Below, piece after piece: positions 44,282 through 52,744 of a stretch of DNA of 64,000 nt. The notes below the pieces were generated by a model. It was not told where the DNA came from, ran no database searches, and saw only the letters and a list, made by a program, of their open reading frames with translations. The number at the start of each line of letters is the position of its first letter. Positions within the stretch are counted from its first letter, which is position 1. The stretch is from Paeniglutamicibacter sp. Y32M11 (GTDB lineage Bacteria > Actinomycetota > Actinomycetes > Actinomycetales > Micrococcaceae): positions 186,001 to 250,000 of the forward strand of contig NZ_CP079107.1 of NCBI RefSeq assembly GCF_019285735.1. The letters are read 5' to 3'. The translations under genes were made by a program, and so were the position numbers.

Positions 44282-45241
44282 ATGGCCGCCTATATCGCGC
44301 GACGTATCGGACAGGCGCTTCTGGTCATCTGGCTTGCCTACACCTTGGTTTTTCTGGCCGTGCAGCTGTTGCCAAATGACCCGGTAACGATCTTCCTTTC
44401 CGCGGACGCGGCGGCCAACCCGGAAACCATTGCTGCCATGAAGGCGCAATACGGCTACGATCAGCCCCTGCTAGTGCAGTACTTCAATCAGCTGACCGGT
44501 CTTTTCCGGGGCGACTTTGGGTACTCGCTGGCGTCGGGACAGCCCGTGTCGGAACGCATCGGTTCGGTGGCTTCTTCGACCTTGGTGCTCGCGTCCAGCG
44601 CATTTGTTGCAGCTGTGGCACTCGCTGTGTTGTTGGTGGCTTCAGCCACACTGGTCCGCCAGTCGTGGCTGAAGCGCTTCATCATCAATTTGCCGCCGCT
44701 ATTCGCTGCGGTTCCGGTATTTTGGCTGGGACTGGTGCTCCTACAGCTGCTCTCGATCCAGCTGGGAATCATGTCCCTCTTCCCCGATGGTTCCTTTGCC
44801 TCCATTGCGGTCCCGGTGCTTGTCCTGGCGATCCACATCTCGGCGCCAATCGCTCAAGTGCTGCTTAAGAGCGTCGACAACGTTCATGCCCAACCCTTTG
44901 TGGATGTGTTGCGTGCCAAGGGGGCCTCGCCATCGTGGATCTTCTTCCGTCACACCTTAAAAAATGCGGCTGCGCCGGCGATGACTATCAGCGGCATCAC
45001 CGTGGGGACGCTTTTGGCAGGGTCGGTCATCACCGAGACCGTCTTCGCCCGTTCGGGCCTCGGTCAGGTCGTGCTGCAGGCAGTGACTGCGCAGGATGTT
45101 GCCCTGGTCCAGGGGATGGTTCTGCTGACGGCCACAGCATTCGTCCTCGTCAATCTCGTTGTTGATTTGCTCTACCCGCTATTGGATCCACGAATCCTCA
45201 AGAGTGGAACGCACGGGGCACCGCGTGCACTCGTTGCCTAG
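44282..45241 (+). CDS. ABC transporter permease (DppB type) of SAM-regulated operon
   Basis: 319 residues, about six membrane helices. The N-terminal AAYIARRIGQALLVIWLAYTLVFLAVQLLPNDP is standard for DppB/GsiC. The EAA-type cytoplasmic loop is FVDVLRAKGASPSWIFFRHTLKNA near residue 200. It begins 6 bases after the binding-protein stop. Pairs with the next permease. Confidence 0.9.
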   Translation: MAAYIARRIGQALLVIWLAYTLVFLAVQLLPNDPVTIFLSADAAANPETIAAMKAQYGYDQPLLVQYFNQLTGLFRGDFGYSLASGQPVSERIGSVASSTLVLASSAFVAAVALAVLLVASATLVRQSWLKRFIINLPPLFAAVPVFWLGLVLLQLLSIQLGIMSLFPDGSFASIAVPVLVLAIHISAPIAQVLLKSVDNVHAQPFVDVLRAKGASPSWIFFRHTLKNAAAPAMTISGITVGTLLAGSVITETVFARSGLGQVVLQAVTAQDVALVQGMVLLTATAFVLVNLVVDLLYPLLDPRILKSGTHGAPRALVA

Positions 45242-45260
45242 GCTTGAACGGAGAACACCC

Positions 45261-46166
45261 ATGAGCATCAAACTAGAGGAACCGTTGCTGCAGACGCTGG
45301 GCGGCGGGGCGGATTCCGGCCCAAATCAGGGAACAGCGCAAGGCCCCGCAGCGAAGCCTAAGCAACGTGCCATTCGCTCGGTCTCGTTCTGGTTGACGTG
45401 CGCGCCGTTGATCGTGGTCGTCGGGTGGGCGCTCTTTCCCTCCTTGTTTAGCGGCTATGACCCGATCAGCGGTGTTCCTGCCCAAAAGTTCCAGGGGCCG
45501 GGGCTCGAACACTGGTTTGGGACCGACCATCTGGGGCGTGACGTCTTCGCCCGCGTCGTGCATGGAACCAGCCAAACGTTGCTGACCGCCGGACTGGCCG
45601 TGTGCATCGGGCTGGTGGTGGGCACCGGACTGGGCCTACTGGCTGCGACGGCTGGACGCGCCGCCGATGCCGTCACTATGCGCCTGATTGATGTCCTTTT
45701 GGCCGTGCCGGGATTCTTGATTTCGCTGATTATCGTCACCGCGTATGCCCCTGGACCGATTTCCCTGGGTGTCGGCGTTGGCATTGCCTCGATTGCCTCG
45801 TTCGCCCGGGTGGTCCGGTCGGAGGTCCTGCGTGTTCGGAGCCTTGACTATGTCGAGGCGGCCTTCATGAACGGCGGAACCTACTGGTCTGTGGTCTTCA
45901 AACACATCCTGCCAAACTCCTGCGGCCCGGTTCTGGCCCTCTTGGCCGTGGACCTGGGGGTGGCCATCCTGGCAATCTCGGGGCTCGGTTTCCTGGGCTT
46001 CGGATCCCCACCACCGACCCCGGAATGGGGCCTGCTCATCGCGGAGGGTCGACAATACTTGGCCTCCGCCTGGTGGCTCACGACTCTTCCGGGCATAGTC
46101 ATCGTCTTGGTGGTCGTCCTGCTGGCAGGCCTCGGGCGCCAGCTCCATAAAATCTTCCGTTTCTAG
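45261..46166 (+). CDS. ABC transporter permease (DppC type) of SAM-regulated operon
   Basis: 301 residues from ATG 45261 (GGAGAA Shine-Dalgarno). A short cytoplasmic N-terminus of about 35 residues is followed by about six helices. HWFGTDHLGRDVFARVVHGTSQTLL near residue 85 and the EAA loop VLRVRSLDYVEAAFMNGGTYWSVVFKHILPN near 190 are the DppC/OppC signatures. An in-frame extension from 45159 overlaps the first permease and is rejected. Confidence 0.9.
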   Translation: MSIKLEEPLLQTLGGGADSGPNQGTAQGPAAKPKQRAIRSVSFWLTCAPLIVVVGWALFPSLFSGYDPISGVPAQKFQGPGLEHWFGTDHLGRDVFARVVHGTSQTLLTAGLAVCIGLVVGTGLGLLAATAGRAADAVTMRLIDVLLAVPGFLISLIIVTAYAPGPISLGVGVGIASIASFARVVRSEVLRVRSLDYVEAAFMNGGTYWSVVFKHILPNSCGPVLALLAVDLGVAILAISGLGFLGFGSPPPTPEWGLLIAEGRQYLASAWWLTTLPGIVIVLVVVLLAGLGRQLHKIFRF

Positions 46167-46180
46167 TCAAGGGGAATAGC

Positions 46181-47818
46181 ATGAGCACCATCGCCTCGGC
46201 ATCCGCGTTGCTGGACATCAGCGGACTCAGCATTACTTATGGCCACGGTGACGAAGCAGTCGTCGCGGCCCTGAACATCGATTTGACACTCAAACCCGGG
46301 GAGATCGTTGCCTTGGTCGGTGAATCCGGTTCGGGCAAATCCACGCTTTCCAAGGCCATCATCGGATTGCTACCCCAGTCCGCGCGAATCCTAGGTGGCA
46401 GCATCAATCTTGCCGGCGAGAACCTGCTGTCCCGTTCCGAGAGAGAACTGGCATCGATCCGCGGTCGACGCATCGGCATGGTCCCACAAGATCCGGGGGC
46501 TTCGCTGGACCCCGTGAAGACCGTGGGTTCTCAGATTTCTGAAGTTTTCCGCCTGCACCCGCAGGGGCACAAGCTCTCCAGGGTTGAATTGCGCGCCGAA
46601 GTCATCCGGCTACTGGAATTGGTCGGGATCGACACCCCGGAACAACGCATCTCCCAATACCCGCATGAGCTTTCCGGCGGACTGAAGCAACGGGTGCTCA
46701 TTGCGATTGCCTTTGCCCTGAAACCTGAGCTGCTGATTGCCGACGAGCCCACCTCCGCCTTGGATGTTACGGTCCAACAGACCGTCTTGGAGGTCTTCAC
46801 TAAGCTGGCGCGCGAGCTCGGAACCGCTGTCATTTTCGTGACCCACGACCTTGCCGTCGCCACCGACATCGCCGACCGCATTGTGGTCATGCAACATGGA
46901 CAGATCCGTGAGGACCGCCCGGTGCTTGAGATTCTGCGGTCTCCCGAAGATGCTTACACGAGGATGCTGCTCACCGAGGCCACGGCCTCGGGCGACGCGT
47001 CCCGAATCGCCACTGGCTTGGGCGCCATCACCGTCCCAGCCATCGAAGTGGCTGGGCTTACACAGATCTACGGCAGGGGCAAGACTGAACGCGCGGCGGT
47101 GGACGAGGTGTCATTTGCGGTGCGCCCCGGCACAACGTTCTCCTTGGTGGGGGAATCCGGATCCGGAAAATCCACGACGGCCCGGATGATCATGCGGTTG
47201 CTGGAGCCCACCGCTGGAACCGTGAAGATCCACGGACAAGACGTTACCCACGCGCGCGGGATTGACAAGCGCGAGCTGTGGCGCAGCCTGCAATTGGTGT
47301 ATCAAAACCCGGATTCGGCTCTGGACCCGCGCTATTCAGTCTCCCGAATCATCAGCGAGCCGCTGGAGAACTACAAGGTGGGCAGCAAGGCCGAACGCAG
47401 GCTGCGAGTTGCCGAGCTGCTGGACGCGGTCAACCTGCCCACCCGCATGGCCGCGCTGGGCGCCAGGGAACTCTCCGGCGGACAGCGCCAACGCGTTGCC
47501 ATTGCCCGGGCATTGGCCCTGGGCGCCAAGACGCTGGTGCTCGATGAGGCCCTGTCCGCGCTCGACGTGTTGACCCAGGCTCAGATCTTGGCGCTCTTGG
47601 AGGACCTGCAGGTCAATCAGGGGCTGTCCTACCTTTTCATTTCCCATGACCTACACGTGGTCGAGCGTATTTCCCATGATGTGGGAGTCATGCGCCAGGG
47701 CCGGCTGGTCGAGGTCGGGACGGCCACACAGGTTCTGAACAATCCCACCAGCGAATACACCCGGCTCCTGCTGGATTCAAACCCCGGGGCGCTGCTGCGC
47801 GAAATGGCAACGAACTAG
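46181..47818 (+). CDS. ABC transporter ATPase, fused DppD-DppF type
   Basis: 545 residues with two complete nucleotide-binding domains. Domain 1: Walker A GESGSGKSTLSK near 45, signature LSGGLKQRV (Gln replaced by Leu) near 164, Walker B LLIADEPTSALD. Domain 2: Walker A GESGSGKSTTAR near 325, signature LSGGQRQRV, Walker B LVLDEALSALD. It energises the importer made by the three preceding genes. The spacing of 14 bases and ATG after AAGGGGAA indicate the same transcript. Confidence 0.92.
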   Translation: MSTIASASALLDISGLSITYGHGDEAVVAALNIDLTLKPGEIVALVGESGSGKSTLSKAIIGLLPQSARILGGSINLAGENLLSRSERELASIRGRRIGMVPQDPGASLDPVKTVGSQISEVFRLHPQGHKLSRVELRAEVIRLLELVGIDTPEQRISQYPHELSGGLKQRVLIAIAFALKPELLIADEPTSALDVTVQQTVLEVFTKLARELGTAVIFVTHDLAVATDIADRIVVMQHGQIREDRPVLEILRSPEDAYTRMLLTEATASGDASRIATGLGAITVPAIEVAGLTQIYGRGKTERAAVDEVSFAVRPGTTFSLVGESGSGKSTTARMIMRLLEPTAGTVKIHGQDVTHARGIDKRELWRSLQLVYQNPDSALDPRYSVSRIISEPLENYKVGSKAERRLRVAELLDAVNLPTRMAALGARELSGGQRQRVAIARALALGAKTLVLDEALSALDVLTQAQILALLEDLQVNQGLSYLFISHDLHVVERISHDVGVMRQGRLVEVGTATQVLNNPTSEYTRLLLDSNPGALLREMATN

Positions 47819-47863
47819 GTCTTGGTCAATATTTTTGGATCTCATGAAGGTGGAGGAAGACAA

Positions 47864-49099
47864 ATGACTGCAACGTACCTGAAGGAACGCACCGACGAAG
47901 CCCGTTACGCCGAGCTGAGTGCACGCTTTGCCCCGGTATTTGGGCGTATTGCCGAAGGAACCGTGGAACGGGAGAGCAACCACGTTTTGCCCTTTGAACC
48001 GGTGAAATGGCTCAAGGAAGCGGGTTTCACTACGCTGCGTGTCCCGGTGTCCCACGGTGGGGATCCGGTCAGTCACGAGCATCTTTTCCGACTCATCGTG
48101 GAACTCTCTGCAGCCGACTCCAACGTCGGGCATTTGTTGCGCTCGCATTTTTCCTTCGTCGAAACCATCAACCTGCAGCCCGAGGAATTCCGGCTGCGTT
48201 GGTTCCCGCGGGTGCTGGCTGGGGAGATCTTTGGCAATGCGGCCACGGAAAAGGGCGGCAACGCACTGGGCACCACCAACACCAAGCTCCGTGAGGAGAA
48301 CGGCCAATGGCTGCTAAAGGGGGAGAAGTACTACACCACCGGGTCGATCTTTGCCGACTGGGTAGTGGTCATGGCCAGCACCGAGGGCGTTGAAGGCCGC
48401 CAGTACGCCATCGTTCGCGCCGACGATCCACTGGTCCGGATCATTGACGACTGGGATGGTTTTGGTCAGCCGCTCACGGGAACCGGCACCGCGATCTTCG
48501 ACGATGTGGTGGTCGATTTCGCCGACATCATTCAGCGCAAGGTTTCCTCCACGCTTGAGCCGGCGTTCTTCCAACTGGCGTTGTTGAGCGTGCTGGCAGG
48601 AATCGGCCGTGCCGCACTGGCGGATGCAGCACTGTTGGTACGCGAGCGCACCCGCACCTTCAACACCGGTTCGGGGGATCTGTTCCGCAACGACCCGTTG
48701 ATCCAGGAAAAAGTTGGGCGCATCGCAGCGGCCGTCTACGCCGCCGACTCGATCGTCTTCGCCGCTGCCCGAGACCTAGACGCCGCGGTGGATCCGGCCC
48801 TGGGCCTGGATCCAACCGCTGCCTTCATACGCGCCGAGATCGCTGTCCAGCAAGCGCACGTGAGTGTCCCAAAATTGGTGCTCGATGCGACCAGCGAACT
48901 GTTTGACGTTACCGGCGCATCCTCCGTTTCACGGGGCAAGTCCCTGGACCGGCACTGGCGCAACGCCCGTACCGTTGCCACCCACAATCCGGTGGCCTTC
49001 AAGGCACGCTCGGTGGGCGACTACTACATCAACGGCACCATTCCCACCGGGCTGCACTCCATCGGGGACGCCAAGGATTCGACATTGGAGAACAAATAA
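47864..49099 (+). CDS. DszC/SfnB-like flavin-dependent sulfur monooxygenase, second copy
   Basis: 411 residues from ATG 47864 with an excellent GGAGGAAGACAA. Same architecture as 38541-39878: LPFEPVKWLKEAGFTTLRVP, NAATEKGGNALGTTNTKL, LKGEKYYTTGSIFADW, DDWDGFGQPLTGTGT and the catalytic C-terminal LDRHWRNARTVATHNP near residue 367. The N-terminus is about 35 residues shorter than the paralogue. It lies within the ABC operon (45 bases after the ATPase stop) and its stop immediately precedes the next start (TAAATG). Substrate unknown; FMNH2 must come from a reductase outside this window. Confidence 0.88.
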   Translation: MTATYLKERTDEARYAELSARFAPVFGRIAEGTVERESNHVLPFEPVKWLKEAGFTTLRVPVSHGGDPVSHEHLFRLIVELSAADSNVGHLLRSHFSFVETINLQPEEFRLRWFPRVLAGEIFGNAATEKGGNALGTTNTKLREENGQWLLKGEKYYTTGSIFADWVVVMASTEGVEGRQYAIVRADDPLVRIIDDWDGFGQPLTGTGTAIFDDVVVDFADIIQRKVSSTLEPAFFQLALLSVLAGIGRAALADAALLVRERTRTFNTGSGDLFRNDPLIQEKVGRIAAAVYAADSIVFAAARDLDAAVDPALGLDPTAAFIRAEIAVQQAHVSVPKLVLDATSELFDVTGASSVSRGKSLDRHWRNARTVATHNPVAFKARSVGDYYINGTIPTGLHSIGDAKDSTLENK

Positions 49100-50518
49100 A
49101 TGGGTACCTTTGACGTGCGGCCCCGGCTGCTGCTGAGCGCATTCCTGATGAATACCCCGAGCCACATCCTGGGTGGACAGTGGCGGCACCCCGAGGCCCA
49201 GCAGCACCGCTTCAACGAGCTCAAGCTCTGGGTGGACTTGGCAAAGCAGCTCGAGGACGCCAAGTTCGACAACATGTTCTTTGCCGACGTGGTGGGTCTG
49301 TATGGCAACCATGAAGGTGGCTGGGCATCGATGGTTCGCAAGGGCATGCAGGTTCCCTCGCATGACCCGTTGGTGTTGCTCTCCGCCCTTGCCGCGACCA
49401 CCAGCGAAATCGGACTGGCGATGACCAGCTCGGTGGTACAGGCCGCGCCGTTCCAGTTCGCGCGTCAGCTCTCCACCCTTGACCACCTCTCCAACGGCCG
49501 TGTCGCGTGGAACATCGTGACCAGCGTGCTAGAGAACTCGCACCGGAATTTCGGGGCCGCGGGGCTGACCGCCCACGACGACCGCTACGACTGGGCCGAA
49601 GAATACGTGGAGGCCACCTACAAATTGTGGGAGGGCTCATGGGAAGACGATGCGGTCCTGGCCGACAAAGAATCCGGAATTTTTGCCGATCCGGCCAAGA
49701 TCAACAAGATCCACCACCAGGGCAAGCGATACTCCATCGAAGGCCCGCACTTGGCCCTGCCAAGCCCGCAGCGCACGCCGTTCCTTTTCCAGGCAGGTTC
49801 CTCCGCACGCGGCAAGCAATTCGCTGCCGAGCACGCGGAGGCGACCTTCCTCTTTGCCCCGCATCCGGAGTACGTGGCCAAGCAAGTGGGCAAGATCCGC
49901 GAGCTTGAGGCGGCTGCAGGGCGTGCCGTGGGAGATGTCAAGGTCTTCGCAGGACTCTCCTTCGTCGTCGGCAGCACCGAGGAAGAAGCCAAACGCAAGG
50001 AAGCCGAGTACGACGAGTACCTCGATCTGGATGCAATCGTTGCCCACATTGGTGGCGGAATCGGGATCGACCTTGGCGGGCTGGATCTTGACACACCGCT
50101 GGGCGACGTTCAGACCGAGGGCGCTCGCGGCGTCCTCGAGGCGGCCATCGCCTCGGTGCCCGGCGGCAAGCCAACCATCGGCGACCTCGCCCGCTACCGA
50201 GCCAAGGCGCAGCAGATCTCCGGCACCCCGGAACAGATTGTGGACCAGATCGAAGACTGGCAAGATGCGGGCATGGACGGGCTGAACATCATGAACCAGA
50301 TCCTTCCCGGCTCATACTCCGACTTCATCGAGGGGATCTTGCCCGAACTGCACAAGCGCGGCTTGGCGCAAACCGAGTACACCCCGGGAACCCTGCGCGA
50401 AAAGGTCTTCGGGCGTGGTCCACGCCTTGAAAGTAGCCATCCGGCCGCGAAGTTTCGGGGGGCTTTTGCGGAACACTCAGCAGCAAAGAGCGAGCTGCCG
50501 CTTCAGCCCGCGCGCTAG
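49100..50518 (+). CDS. NtaA/DszA/DmoA-family FMNH2-dependent monooxygenase, second copy
   Basis: 472 residues, LLM long subfamily: RLLLSAFLMNTPSHILGGQWRHP at the N-terminus, KFDNMFFADVVGLYGNHEGG near 55, FARQLSTLDHLSNGRVAWNIVTSVLENSHRNFG near 117, TPFLFQAGSSARGKQFAAEHAEATF near 229. It starts directly on the stop of the DszC-like gene. With that gene it repeats the pair seen at 38541-41361, again under a SAM-I riboswitch. The active-site stretches differ enough that a different substrate is likely. Confidence 0.88.
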   Translation: MGTFDVRPRLLLSAFLMNTPSHILGGQWRHPEAQQHRFNELKLWVDLAKQLEDAKFDNMFFADVVGLYGNHEGGWASMVRKGMQVPSHDPLVLLSALAATTSEIGLAMTSSVVQAAPFQFARQLSTLDHLSNGRVAWNIVTSVLENSHRNFGAAGLTAHDDRYDWAEEYVEATYKLWEGSWEDDAVLADKESGIFADPAKINKIHHQGKRYSIEGPHLALPSPQRTPFLFQAGSSARGKQFAAEHAEATFLFAPHPEYVAKQVGKIRELEAAAGRAVGDVKVFAGLSFVVGSTEEEAKRKEAEYDEYLDLDAIVAHIGGGIGIDLGGLDLDTPLGDVQTEGARGVLEAAIASVPGGKPTIGDLARYRAKAQQISGTPEQIVDQIEDWQDAGMDGLNIMNQILPGSYSDFIEGILPELHKRGLAQTEYTPGTLREKVFGRGPRLESSHPAAKFRGAFAEHSAAKSELPLQPAR

Positions 50519-50546
50519 AGCACAGCGGGCGGCTGCGCGGCAGCGG

Positions 50547-50581
50547 GGGATTAGGAAGGGCCATTGGCCGTTCCTAATCCC
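50547..50581 (+). terminator. Hairpin between LLM gene and CoA-binding gene
   Basis: GGGATTAGGAA / TTCCTAATCCC with an inner GGCC/GGCC pairing and no U-tract. It may be a partial terminator or an mRNA-stabilising stem within the operon. Confidence 0.5.
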
Positions 50582-50650
50582 GCTGGCGTGCGGCAAGACG
50601 AAGAATCCGTCGGCGGTACAGATGCAGAAGATGGCGATAGCGTAGAGACC

Positions 50651-51079
50651 ATGAGCAACGAAACCGGCGCAGGCCACGTTAATGATCCGGCGGTGATCCG
50701 CCGTCTGCTGCAAACCCGGGGGCGGTGGGCGGTGGTGGGCCTGAGCAATAATCCACGCCGCGTTGCCCCAGGCGTTTCGCTCTTCTTGCAAGATGACTTG
50801 GGGATGGAGATCATCCCGGTATCGCTCAGTGGCGAAGATGTTTTTGGAAACCGCGGATATACACGATTGGCAGAGATCCCTGGGCAAATCGATGTTGTGG
50901 ATTGTTTTGTGAACTCGCAAAAAGTGGGCGATATCGTGGATCAAGCGATTGCCATTGGGGCGGGCGCGGTGTGGCTCCAGCTCGGTGTTCGTGATGAATC
51001 GGCTGCCCAAAGAGCCAAGGCAGCGGGCCTCGAAGTTGTCATGGACACGTGCCCCAAAATTGAGTATCCCTTTCTCTAA
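50651..51079 (+). CDS. CoA-binding domain protein (YccU-like), second sulfur-operon copy
   Basis: 142 residues from ATG 50651. VIRRLLQTRGRWAVVGLSNNPRRVAPGVSLFLQ near 14, EIIPVSLSGEDVFGNRGYTRLAEIPG near 60 and VWLQLGVRDESAAQRAKAAGLEVVMDTCPKIEYP near 107 match CoA_binding_2, the same family as 28396-28896. Both copies close a sulfur-scavenging operon. A longer in-frame form from 50564 would overlap the hairpin at 50547-50581 and is less likely. Confidence 0.78.
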   Translation: MSNETGAGHVNDPAVIRRLLQTRGRWAVVGLSNNPRRVAPGVSLFLQDDLGMEIIPVSLSGEDVFGNRGYTRLAEIPGQIDVVDCFVNSQKVGDIVDQAIAIGAGAVWLQLGVRDESAAQRAKAAGLEVVMDTCPKIEYPFL

Positions 51080-51447
51080 AGTTAACCGGAGGATAATACT
51101 CCATTTGCTGTGAAGTTCTCGTTTGGTACGGGTGAACGGCTCATCAGACAGTCTTTAGTTGCTGGGTTTGAGGCCACCGCAACAGAACGCTTCACTGGCC
51201 CCCTCCTGGGTCAAGGATGCGGTCTATCGTTGTCGTGGCAAAAACGTCGCGAATCCGTGGAATCAACAGCCTTTGAATCTGCGCACAACCATGGGGCAAC
51301 GATGTGTGGAGAGCTGGAGTGGCGAGGTTCGCACGTCCGATTCTAAGGGCTAACCCTTACATCGAGGCCTTCACCGAACCAGCTTCCCGCAACTCCACGA
51401 TTCCCGGGTCATCCCACCCCATCGCCATCTGGACGGTTGGGAACGGA
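51080..51447. other. Intergenic region with no recognised gene
   Basis: A 368-base stretch between the sulfur operon and the orphan regulator. Short frames exist on both strands, but none shows family similarity, consistent codon use or a good ribosome site. No terminator with a clear U-tract was seen. Confidence 0.4.
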
Positions 51448-52134
51448 TCAAGCCGGTTGCAAGACTCCCAACCTATATCCAACACCGCGAACTGATTCGG
51501 CAATACGAGGTCCGCCGGCCAGGAGAACTTTCCGACGAAGCCGTGAAAGGTGAACCTCGACAACGCGTTCGTCTCCAAACCAATTCGGCCACACTTTCTC
51601 CACGATATTTTGGCGTTTGATGACGTGATGCGGTCGCAGCATAAGAAGCGTCAGAATCTCGAATTCAGTTCTCGTCAGTGAGACGTGGTTGCCGGAGACA
51701 CTGACCAAACGTGATGCCACGTCAAGGGACAATTCGCCATGGCGAAGGACCCCTGTCAACGGGTCTGCGACGTTTTCGAAACCGCGAGATCGACGATTCA
51801 ACGCCTCGATTTTGGCAACCACTCGTCGGATGGACAGCGGGCCAATTACGCAATCATCGACGCCCACGGCGTAGGCCAGAAGTTCATCAATTTCGTCCAT
51901 TGCGGTGGCAACCACCAAGATCGGAACTTTGTACTTCTGGTGCACGGAGCGACAAAGTTCCAGCACCATGCTTGGAGCACTGTCCCCATCAACAACCACG
52001 AGCGAGGGGTTGTTCTTTTCACCCATGTCCATCACGTTCGACTTTTCTGACGTAAGAACTTCATAATTACGTTCACTAAGTTCCGAACAAATTTCCTGAC
52101 GAAGACCAACTGTTTGAATCACGAGATTATTCAT
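51448..52134 (-). CDS. OmpR-type orphan response regulator with degenerate receiver
   Basis: 228 residues. The C-terminal winged helix (about 130-225) is clear: LSLTRTEFEILTLLMLRPHHVIKRQNIVEKVWP and VEVHLSRLRRKV then VRGVGYRLG. The N-terminal half aligns with a receiver (LVVVDGDSAP around the usual phospho-Asp; VPILVVATAMDE), but the acidic pair after strand 1 is absent (LVIQTVGL) and the conserved Lys of the KPF motif is Gly (CVIGPLS). No histidine kinase is adjacent. It probably works without conventional phosphorylation. It sits next to the surface-fibre operon, a likely target. Codon use is less GC-biased than its neighbours. Confidence 0.82.
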   Translation of the reverse strand: MNNLVIQTVGLRQEICSELSERNYEVLTSEKSNVMDMGEKNNPSLVVVDGDSAPSMVLELCRSVHQKYKVPILVVATAMDEIDELLAYAVGVDDCVIGPLSIRRVVAKIEALNRRSRGFENVADPLTGVLRHGELSLDVASRLVSVSGNHVSLTRTEFEILTLLMLRPHHVIKRQNIVEKVWPNWFGDERVVEVHLSRLRRKVLLAGGPRIAESVRGVGYRLGVLQPA

Positions 52135-52692
52135 TTTTCCCCCAAGGAAAATGTCACTACCGAACTACAAACGCATCTAGACGTAGTAGAGCGCTCGAAG
52201 TCGACAACAACGTGAAAATGGGTCGTGCATGGCCCCAGACCAAGCAGTCCAGAAAATTCCACCAACCGCTCCAGCTCAACTCACCCGGAGGAGTGGATCC
52301 CGGTGAACAGATCAAAGCCCTTGTTCGTCATCGTTCCCAAGCAATGTCGAACCACTTTGAGTACGCATCGGAGGCGGGCCCCGCTGCGGTGCTGAAATGG
52401 ATGGCAGATCATCTCTACCCCAAGCTCAGATTATCCGCGTAGGGCATGAATGCGCAACAGGCTGCGCGTGAAGCGAGAATCATGACCAGCGCTCGCAAGA
52501 TTCGATCTACGCGTCACCCAACTCCTGCTCGTGAATGGAGGAGGGATGTGCGTGCGGTGAATCGGAAGACCCCTTCTGCATCTCGATTCCCTCCGTACTG
52601 AACGATCCTCGTGAAATTTCAGAGGCAAATAGAACCGACAGCAAAACGCAAGCATTCCGCAACAGCATCGCAGGAATCACGAACTAAATTCA
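52135..52692. other. Long divergent region before the surface-protein operon
   Basis: 558 bases between the orphan regulator and the VWA gene. A possible small frame at 52212-52442 (GTG start, 76 codons, ending FEYASEAGPAAVLKWMADHLYPKLRLSA) has partly coding-like codon use but no recognised family and a weak ribosome site, so it is not called as a gene. A basic 51-codon frame from 52446 is judged spurious. Confidence 0.35.
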
Positions 52693-52718
52693 GGATCACT
52701 GCAGGATCACAGTGATCC
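52693..52718. promoter_or_regulatory. Inverted/direct repeat GGATCAC cluster before the VWA gene
   Basis: GGATCACTG (52693-52701) and CAGTGATCC (52710-52718) are a perfect 9-bp inverted repeat. The 8-base spacer carries a further GGATCA, making three copies of the GGATCAC unit. It ends 26 bases before the ATG at 52745, and could be an operator for the neighbouring regulator or a 5' mRNA hairpin. Confidence 0.5.
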
Positions 52719-52744
52719 AGCGGATGAGGATTTTGGGGAATCTG

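Noticed and set aside
51110-51353. Short frames between the CoA-binding gene and the orphan regulator
   Set aside because: No family similarity, poor codon pattern and frames that contradict each other; no evidence for a transposase or gene remnant.
52212-52442. 76-codon frame starting GTG before the VWA gene
   Set aside because: Codon use is partly coding-like, but there is no recognisable family and no good ribosome site; kept only as a note.
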